Below, piece by piece: positions 59,004 to 64,000 of a stretch of DNA of 64,000 bases. Position 1 is the first letter of the stretch. The number at the start of each line of letters is the position of its first letter. This DNA is from Streptomyces xanthophaeus (lineage in GTDB: Bacteria > Actinomycetota > Actinomycetes > Streptomycetales > Streptomycetaceae), in contig NZ_JOFT01000010.1 in assembly GCF_000725805.1 (NCBI RefSeq), positions 176,125-240,124 on the forward strand. The letters are read 5' to 3'. A program made the translations under genes and the position numbers. The notes under the pieces are model-generated. The model had not been told where the DNA came from. It saw only the letters and a program-made list of their open reading frames with translations, and searched no databases.

Positions 59004-60272
59004 ATGCGCCGCCGCCTCATCAACTCCACGCTCGCCGTGGTGCTCGTCGTGATCGCCGTCTTCGGGGTCTCCCTCGTCATCGTGGAGACCCGGACGATCA
59101 CCAGCAGCGCCCAGGACCGGATCGACTCCGAGGCCCTGCGGCTCGTCGGCATCGTCGAGGCGAACGTCCTGGAGAGGAAACCGCTGGTCGCCGGAACCCT
59201 CGCCGAGCAGCTCGACGCCGGCCACTACGCCCGCATCGCGATCCCCGGCCGCCCGGCCGTGGAGGTCGGCAGCCGCATCGACGGCAGCGTCGTACGGGGC
59301 ATCGCGCGCGGCGAACAGGGCGAGGTCGTGATCGTCGAGGAGTCCCGCTCCACGGTCACCCGCGAGGTGGTGCGCACCCTCGCGGTCGTCGGCGCCGTGT
59401 CCCTGCTGGCCGTCGTGGCGGCCGTCCTGCTCGCCGTACGCCAGGCGAACCGGCTGACGTCCCCGCTCACCGACCTCGCCGAGACGGCGGAACGCCTCGG
59501 ATCGGGCGACCCGCGGCCCCGCCACCGTCGGTACGGGGTTCCCGAGCTGGACCGGGTCGCGGACGTGCTGGACTCCAGCGCGGAACGGATCGGCCGGATG
59601 CTGACCGCCGAGCGGCGCCTCGCCGCGGACGCCTCCCACCAGCTGCGCACCCCCCTCACGGCCCTGTCGATGCGGCTGGAGGAGATCACGGTCACCGACG
59701 ACCTGGAGACCGTGCGGGAGGAGGCGACGATCGCCCTCACCCAGGTGGAGCGGCTCACGGACGTGGTGCAGCGGCTGCTGACGAATTCACGGGACCCCCG
59801 CACGGGCTCGGCCGTCCCCTTCGACCTCGACGAGGTCGTCAAGCAGCAGGTGGAGGAGTGGCGCCCGGCCTACCGCAGCGCGGGCCGGGCCATCGTGCGC
59901 TCCGGCAAGCAGGGCGTACGGGCGGTCGGCACGCCCGGCGCGGTCTCGCAGGTGCTGGCGACGCTGGTGGAGAACGCCCTCATGCACGGCGGCGGCACCG
60001 TCGCCCTGCGCACCCGGGTGATCGGGAACCAGGCGGTGCTGGAGGTCACGGACGAGGGGCCGGGAGTCCCGCCCGACCTCGGCAACCGGATCTTCGAGCG
60101 GGCCATCAGCGGCCGCAACTCCACCGGGATCGGCCTGGCGGTCGCCCGGGACCTGGCCGAGGCCGACGGGGGGCGCCTCGAACTGCTCCAGGCGGAGCCG
60201 CCGGTGTTCGCCCTGTTCCTCAGCCGCACCCCGCTGGAGCGTTCCGAACCGGAGACCACCACGGTCCGTTAG
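59004..60272 (+). CDS. Sensor histidine kinase
   Basis: A 422-residue membrane kinase. Two helices (about 8-28 and 122-142) bound an extracellular sensor of about 90 residues. HAMP domain about 143-195, phospho-acceptor His212 in DASHQLRTPL, N-box VENALMHGG near 325, G-boxes DEGPGVP and STGIGLAVA. Partner of the regulator at 58222. The ATG at 59004 has only AAGG close by. The signal is unknown; the dipeptide-related neighbours suggest cell-wall or peptide cues, but this is weak. Confidence 0.93.
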   Translation: MRRRLINSTLAVVLVVIAVFGVSLVIVETRTITSSAQDRIDSEALRLVGIVEANVLERKPLVAGTLAEQLDAGHYARIAIPGRPAVEVGSRIDGSVVRGIARGEQGEVVIVEESRSTVTREVVRTLAVVGAVSLLAVVAAVLLAVRQANRLTSPLTDLAETAERLGSGDPRPRHRRYGVPELDRVADVLDSSAERIGRMLTAERRLAADASHQLRTPLTALSMRLEEITVTDDLETVREEATIALTQVERLTDVVQRLLTNSRDPRTGSAVPFDLDEVVKQQVEEWRPAYRSAGRAIVRSGKQGVRAVGTPGAVSQVLATLVENALMHGGGTVALRTRVIGNQAVLEVTDEGPGVPPDLGNRIFERAISGRNSTGIGLAVARDLAEADGGRLELLQAEPPVFALFLSRTPLERSEPETTTVR

Positions 60273-60311
60273 CAGGAGGGCAGGCCGGCGGCCGATGAGT
60301 GGCCGAGCGGG

Positions 60312-60848
60312 CTAGTTGTTCGCCGGGGCCGGCTCGGGCGCGGGCTGCGGCCGGGAGCCGGAGCGCGGCAGGGGAGCAGCGGCCTCGGCCGCCGGGGCCG
60401 CCGCGGGGGCGGGCAGGGCCTTGAAGACCCAGGTCCGGTAGGACCAGAAGCGGAAGACGGTGGCGGTGCCGATGCCGACGAACTTGAAGACGTTGGTCGC
60501 GAGCGGGCCGTCCCAGCCGAAGCCGTAGGTGGCGGCGTACAGCACCCCGTTCTCGATGACCAGGCCGATCGCGCTGAAGGCGGCGAACAGGGTCAGCTCA
60601 CGGGTGCGGCCGCTCTGGGCGCGGTCCCGGTAGGCGAAGTACCGGAAGCCCAGGTAGTTCGTGGCGATGGCCACGACGGTGGCTATGACGCTCGCCCGCA
60701 CCACCTGGAGGTCGGTGGTGTGCCGGATCAGGTTGAAGACACCCAGGTTGACCAGCACACCCAGTCCGCCGACCGCCCCGAACTTGGCGACCTCCCGCAT
60801 GAGGCCGCGTACGCGATCGAGGGCGGATCCGTTCCCCGGAGTGCTCAT
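60312..60848 (-). CDS. GtrA-family membrane protein
   Basis: A 178-residue protein with four membrane helices. The GtrA pattern is VAKFGAVGGLGVLVNLGVFNLI at the first helix, then IATNYLGFRYFAYRDR and VFRFWSYRTWVFK at the fourth. An Ala/Pro-rich tail follows. GtrA proteins are thought to flip or help transfer lipid-linked sugars for cell-surface polysaccharides; the partner glycosyltransferase is not adjacent. The ATG at 60848 is preferred with only a weak GGGA upstream. It is divergent from purK. Confidence 0.9.
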   Translation of the reverse strand: MSTPGNGSALDRVRGLMREVAKFGAVGGLGVLVNLGVFNLIRHTTDLQVVRASVIATVVAIATNYLGFRYFAYRDRAQSGRTRELTLFAAFSAIGLVIENGVLYAATYGFGWDGPLATNVFKFVGIGTATVFRFWSYRTWVFKALPAPAAAPAAEAAAPLPRSGSRPQPAPEPAPANN

Positions 60849-61023
60849 CTGATGGTTCAGTCCCTGTCCGTCACCGCCCCCGCGCGGGGGCGTCCACAAC
60901 TCGTCAACCCACACATCGTAAGTGTCCCCCCTGTGGTCCGTCTGTGCCTTCGGGCCCCGTGGGACGCACGGCACACGGGCCGATCCGCGCCAGGGGCCGT
61001 CCGGATGGCGGAATACCGCCGGA

Positions 61024-61029
61024 TACCCT
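61024..61029 (+). promoter_or_regulatory. Possible -10 element for leaderless purK mRNA
   Basis: TACCCT lies exactly where transcription would begin at the purK GTG (61036). The GGAGG between them is too close to the GTG to act as a ribosome-binding site. The -35 is weak. Confidence 0.4.
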
Positions 61030-61035
61030 GGAGGA

Positions 61036-62175
61036 GTGACGTTCCCGGTAGTCGGCATGGTCGGCGGCGGACAGCTCGCCCGCATGACCCACGAGGCGGG
61101 TATCCCCCTCGGTATCAGATTCAAGATCCTCAGTGACACCCCAGAGGACTCGGCGGCCCAGGTCGTGAGCGATGTCGTCATCGGCGACTATCGCGACCTG
61201 GAAACGCTGCGCGCCTTCGCGCGCGGCTGTGACGTGATCACCTTCGATCACGAGCACGTGCCCACCGAACACCTCCGGGCCCTGGAAGCGGACGGCATCC
61301 CCGTCCGCCCGGGGCCCGACGCGTTGGTGCACGCCCAGGACAAGGGGGTGATGCGCGCCAAGCTCGACGAGATCGGCGCGCCCAGCCCCCGTCACCGGAT
61401 CGTGCGCGATCCGGCGGACGCGGGCGCCTTCGCACAAGAGGTGGGCGGTTTCCCGATCATCCTCAAGACGGTGCGCGGCGGATACGACGGCAAGGGCGTG
61501 TGGTTCGTCCGCACGCCCCAGGACGCGGAGGCGCCCTTCAAGGCGGGGGTCCCGGTCCTCGCGGAGGAGAAGGTCGACTTCGTCCGCGAGCTCGCGGCGA
61601 ACATCGTCCGCTCCCCGCACGGCCAGGCGGTGGCCTACCCGGTCGTGGAGTCCGTCCAGGTGGACGGGGTCTGCGACACGGTGATCGCCCCCGCCCCGAA
61701 CCTCTCGGAGGAGCTGGCGGGCGAGGCCCAGGCCCTCGCCCTGCGCATCGCCAAGGAGCTCGACGTGACCGGCCACCTGGCCGTGGAGCTGTTCGAGACC
61801 TCCGACGGGCGCATCCTCGTCAACGAGCTGGCCATGCGCCCGCACAACAGCGGCCACTGGACCCAGGACGGTGCGATCACCTCCCAGTTCGCCAACCACG
61901 TGCGGGCGGTCCTCGACCTGCCGCTGGGCGACCCGCGCCCGCGTGCCCGCTGGACGGTCATGGCGAACGTGCTGGGCGGTGACTACCCCGACATGTATGC
62001 GGCGTACCTGCACTGCATGGCGCACGATCCGCAGCTGAAGATCCACATGTACGGCAAGGACGTGAAACACGGCCGCAAGGTCGGCCACGTCAACACCTAC
62101 GGCGACGACCTGGACGATGTGCTGGAGCGCGCACGTCACGCTGCCGGCTACCTCAGAGGAACGATCACCGAATGA
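61036..62175 (+). CDS. purK: N5-carboxyaminoimidazole ribonucleotide synthase
   Basis: A 379-residue ATP-grasp enzyme that carboxylates AIR to N5-CAIR with bicarbonate in purine synthesis. N-terminal [18 protein letters not shown] near 78, the ATP-grasp loop [11 protein letters not shown] near 148, and the conserved [14 protein letters not shown] near 270. The GTG at 61036 gives the family N-terminus. The stop overlaps purE (ATGA), and the two enzymes act in sequence. Confidence 0.96.
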   Translation: MTFPVVGMVGGGQLARMTHEAGIPLGIRFKILSDTPEDSAAQVVSDVVIGDYRDLETLRAFARGCDVITFDHEHVPTEHLRALEADGIPVRPGPDALVHAQDKGVMRAKLDEIGAPSPRHRIVRDPADAGAFAQEVGGFPIILKTVRGGYDGKGVWFVRTPQDAEAPFKAGVPVLAEEKVDFVRELAANIVRSPHGQAVAYPVVESVQVDGVCDTVIAPAPNLSEELAGEAQALALRIAKELDVTGHLAVELFETSDGRILVNELAMRPHNSGHWTQDGAITSQFANHVRAVLDLPLGDPRPRARWTVMANVLGGDYPDMYAAYLHCMAHDPQLKIHMYGKDVKHGRKVGHVNTYGDDLDDVLERARHAAGYLRGTITE

Positions 62176-62711
62176 GCCCCACCTCTTCCGCAGGTCCCGT
62201 CATCGGCATCGTCATGGGCTCGGACTCGGACTGGCCGGTCATGGAGGCCGCCGCCCAGGCCCTGGACGAGTTCGAGATCCCGTACGAGGTCGACGTCGTA
62301 TCCGCCCACCGGATGCCGCGCGAGATGATCGCGTACGGCGAGCAGGCCGCCGAGCGCGGCCTGAAGGCGATCATCGCGGGCGCGGGCGGGGCCGCCCACC
62401 TGCCCGGCATGCTCGCCTCGGTCACCCCGCTGCCGGTCATCGGCGTGCCGGTGCCGCTGAAGTACCTCGACGGCATGGACTCCCTGATGTCGATCGTCCA
62501 GATGCCCGCCGGGGTCCCCGTGGCCACCGTCTCGGTCGCCGGGGCGCGCAACGCCGGACTGCTGGCCGTCCGCATGCTGGCGGCCCACGACACGGAGCTG
62601 CTGGCCCGGATGCGGGACTTCCAGCAGGAGCTGAACGACCAGGCCACGGAGAAGGGCAAGCGGCTGCGGACGAAGGTCGCGGGCGCGGAGTCCTTCGGAT
62701 TCGGCAAGTGA
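62172..62711 (+). CDS. purE: N5-carboxyaminoimidazole ribonucleotide mutase
   Basis: A 179-residue class I PurE that moves the carboxyl group of N5-CAIR to give [16 protein letters not shown] near 16, the catalytic His in SAHRMP near 51, [15 protein letters not shown] near 78 and the [11 protein letters not shown] segment are all present. Coupled to purK by ATGA and to the dipeptidase gene by GTGA, giving one transcript of three genes. Confidence 0.97.
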   Translation: MSPTSSAGPVIGIVMGSDSDWPVMEAAAQALDEFEIPYEVDVVSAHRMPREMIAYGEQAAERGLKAIIAGAGGAAHLPGMLASVTPLPVIGVPVPLKYLDGMDSLMSIVQMPAGVPVATVSVAGARNAGLLAVRMLAAHDTELLARMRDFQQELNDQATEKGKRLRTKVAGAESFGFGK

Positions 62712-63907
62712 GCGCCGCGCAGCGCCTGGCCGAGGCGCGCGAGCTGCTGGCCGGCCACCCCGTCGTGGACGGCCACAACGACCTGCCCTGGGCGCTGCGC
62801 GAGCAAGTGCGCTACGACCTCGACCTGCGGGACATCGCCGAGGACCAGAGCGGCGCCCTGCACACCGACATCCCGCGGCTGCGGGCCGGCGGGGTCGGCG
62901 CGCAGTTCTGGTCGGTCTACGTGCGTTCCGACTACGCGGGTGACGAGGCGGTCAGCGCCACCCTGGAGCAGATCGACGCCGTCGCCCAGCTGATCGGGCG
63001 TTACCCCGGCGACCTGGTGCGGGCGCTGACGGCGGACGACATGGAGGCGGCCCGCACCGACGGCCGGATCGCCTCGCTGATGGGCGCCGAGGGCGGCCAC
63101 TCCATCAACAACTCCCTCGCCACCCTGCGCGCCCTGCACCAGCTCGGCGTGCGGTACATGACGCTCACGCACAACGACACGATCGACTGGGCGGATTCGG
63201 CGACGGACGAGCCGCGCCACGGCGGTCTGACGGACTTCGGCCGCGAGGTCGTCCGCGAGATGAACCGCGTCGGCATGCTCGTGGACCTCTCGCACGTCGC
63301 CGCGACGACGATGCGGGACGCGCTCGCGGTCTCCGAGGCGCCGGTGATCTTCTCGCACTCCTCCGCCCGGGCGGTCTGCGACCACCCGCGCAACATCCCG
63401 GACGACGTGCTGGCGCTGCTCCCGGCCAACGGGGGCGTGGCGATGGCCACCTTCGTGCCGAAGTTCATCCTGCCGGCAGCCGTCGAGTGGACCCTGGCCG
63501 CCGACGAGAACCTGCGGGCGCACGGCTTCCACCACCTGGACACCACGGCCGCGGCGATGGCCCTGCACCGGGCCTTCGAGGCGGAGCGTCCGCGGCCGGT
63601 GGCCACGGCCGCCACGGTGGCCGACCACCTCGACCACATGCGCGAGGTCGCGGGCGTCGACCACATCGGCATCGGCGGGGACTACGACGGCACGGCCTTC
63701 ACCCCGGCCGGGCTGGACGACGTGGCGGGCTACCCGAACCTGATCGCGGAACTGCTGGCGCGCGGCTGGTCGCGCGCCGACCTGGCGAAGCTGACCTGGT
63801 CGAACGCGGTCCGCGCGCTGCGCGACGCCGAAGGGGTGGCGCGGGACCTCTCGGCCTCCCGGGGGCCGTCGAACGCGGTCCTCCCGCAGCCCGGCCGGTC
63901 CCTCTAG
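62708..63907 (+). CDS. Membrane (renal-type) dipeptidase, M19 family
   Basis: A 399-residue zinc dipeptidase of the amidohydrolase superfamily. Metal ligands: His/Asp in VDGHNDLPW near 21, Glu in MGAEGGHS near 125, His in VDLSHV near 195 and FSHSSARA near 215; [11 protein letters not shown] near 320 carries the catalytic Asp. It lacks a signal peptide, so it is cytoplasmic. The S. coelicolor ortholog, Sco3058 from memory, has a known structure and prefers L-Xaa-D-Xaa dipeptides, consistent with cell-wall peptide recycling. Its GTG overlaps the purE stop. Confidence 0.95.
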   Translation: MSAAQRLAEARELLAGHPVVDGHNDLPWALREQVRYDLDLRDIAEDQSGALHTDIPRLRAGGVGAQFWSVYVRSDYAGDEAVSATLEQIDAVAQLIGRYPGDLVRALTADDMEAARTDGRIASLMGAEGGHSINNSLATLRALHQLGVRYMTLTHNDTIDWADSATDEPRHGGLTDFGREVVREMNRVGMLVDLSHVAATTMRDALAVSEAPVIFSHSSARAVCDHPRNIPDDVLALLPANGGVAMATFVPKFILPAAVEWTLAADENLRAHGFHHLDTTAAAMALHRAFEAERPRPVATAATVADHLDHMREVAGVDHIGIGGDYDGTAFTPAGLDDVAGYPNLIAELLARGWSRADLAKLTWSNAVRALRDAEGVARDLSASRGPSNAVLPQPGRSL

Positions 63908-64000
63908 GTGTGTTGTCCCGGGACGTTGGTGACACGCGTGCTGGGTTCTTGAAATGGGTGAGGGCCTCCGGGTTCGGTGTGGATTGCGACATCTCCACCG
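63904..64000 (-). mobile_element. Possible end of an insertion sequence (IS481-like), cut by window edge
   Basis: Directly after the dipeptidase the sequence changes in character. TGTTGTCCCGGGACGTTGGTG could be an element terminus. A minus-strand frame open to the window edge ends at the shared CTAG with the residues [12 protein letters not shown], which recall the C-termini of some actinobacterial IS481 transposases. Only 31 codons are visible, so this is a suggestion, not an identification. Confidence 0.3.

Overview
The window is chromosomal DNA of a Streptomyces or a very close relative. G+C is very high with strong third-position bias, GTG and occasional TTG starts are common, and genes are often joined by four-base GTGA or ATGA overlaps. 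The marker genes agree: a bldA-type tRNA-Leu(UAA), rpfA/rpfC resuscitation-promoting factors with a c-di-AMP riboswitch, a CYP107U1-like P450, and Rex-like operators. Gene content and order resemble, from memory, the S. coelicolor core region of roughly SCO3058 to SCO3112, read in reverse. Most of it is therefore conserved core chromosome, not an accessory island.

Layout. 0-7.2 kb: a cut-off drug-efflux MFS gene, an ABC/FtsX transporter pair, a DUF2079 membrane protein and a Phd/PIN toxin-antitoxin pair. 7.4-20 kb: mfd, a small antitoxin-like protein, a methylase-like DNA-binding protein whose catalytic motif is altered, a membrane protein coupled to a Ser/Thr kinase with a TPR-like tail, a YfhO-type membrane protein, a SurA-like lipoprotein and mazG. 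20-28.7 kb: a flavohaemoglobin-like reductase divergent from a P450, rpfC, riboswitch-controlled rpfA, enolase, a DivIC/FtsB-like division protein, DUF501 and Ppx/GppA. 28.7-36 kb: type II NADH dehydrogenase behind Rex-like sites, a Cfa-type methyltransferase, a second ABC/FtsX pair in inverted orientation, and bldA. 36-43.5 kb: a Bax-inhibitor-1 protein, small conserved proteins, a thiolase with a 100-bp tandem duplication at its 3' end, an SGNH hydrolase and cystathionine beta-synthase. 43.5-51.8 kb: an RpiR regulator, a PLP decarboxylase-like enzyme and a histidine-utilisation operon (hutU, an M20 amidohydrolase, hutF, hutI). 52-56.2 kb: a four-gene surface-protein operon with LPXTG/LAXTG sorting signals. 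56.2-64 kb: a POT peptide transporter, a two-component system, a GtrA protein, purK-purE, a renal-type dipeptidase and, at the right edge, possible mobile-element sequence.

How it fits together. The hut genes plausibly convert urocanate to glutamate through N-formylglutamate. A palindrome inside the hutU promoter, half-repeated upstream of rpiR, points to RpiR control. The rpf genes remodel peptidoglycan during growth and germination; rpfA carries a c-di-AMP aptamer and a long dyad over its predicted promoter. Three Rex-like 18-bp sites suggest that redox poise controls ndh and perhaps the lipoprotein gene. The least described system is the surface operon at 52-56 kb. It combines cysteine-paired repeat domains, a DUF916-like membrane protein and two sortase substrates, and recalls the WxL/WxLIP loci of Firmicutes.

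Limits: everything was read by eye. Family names rest on motifs and remembered relatives, not searches. Start codons were chosen from ribosome-binding sites and family length.
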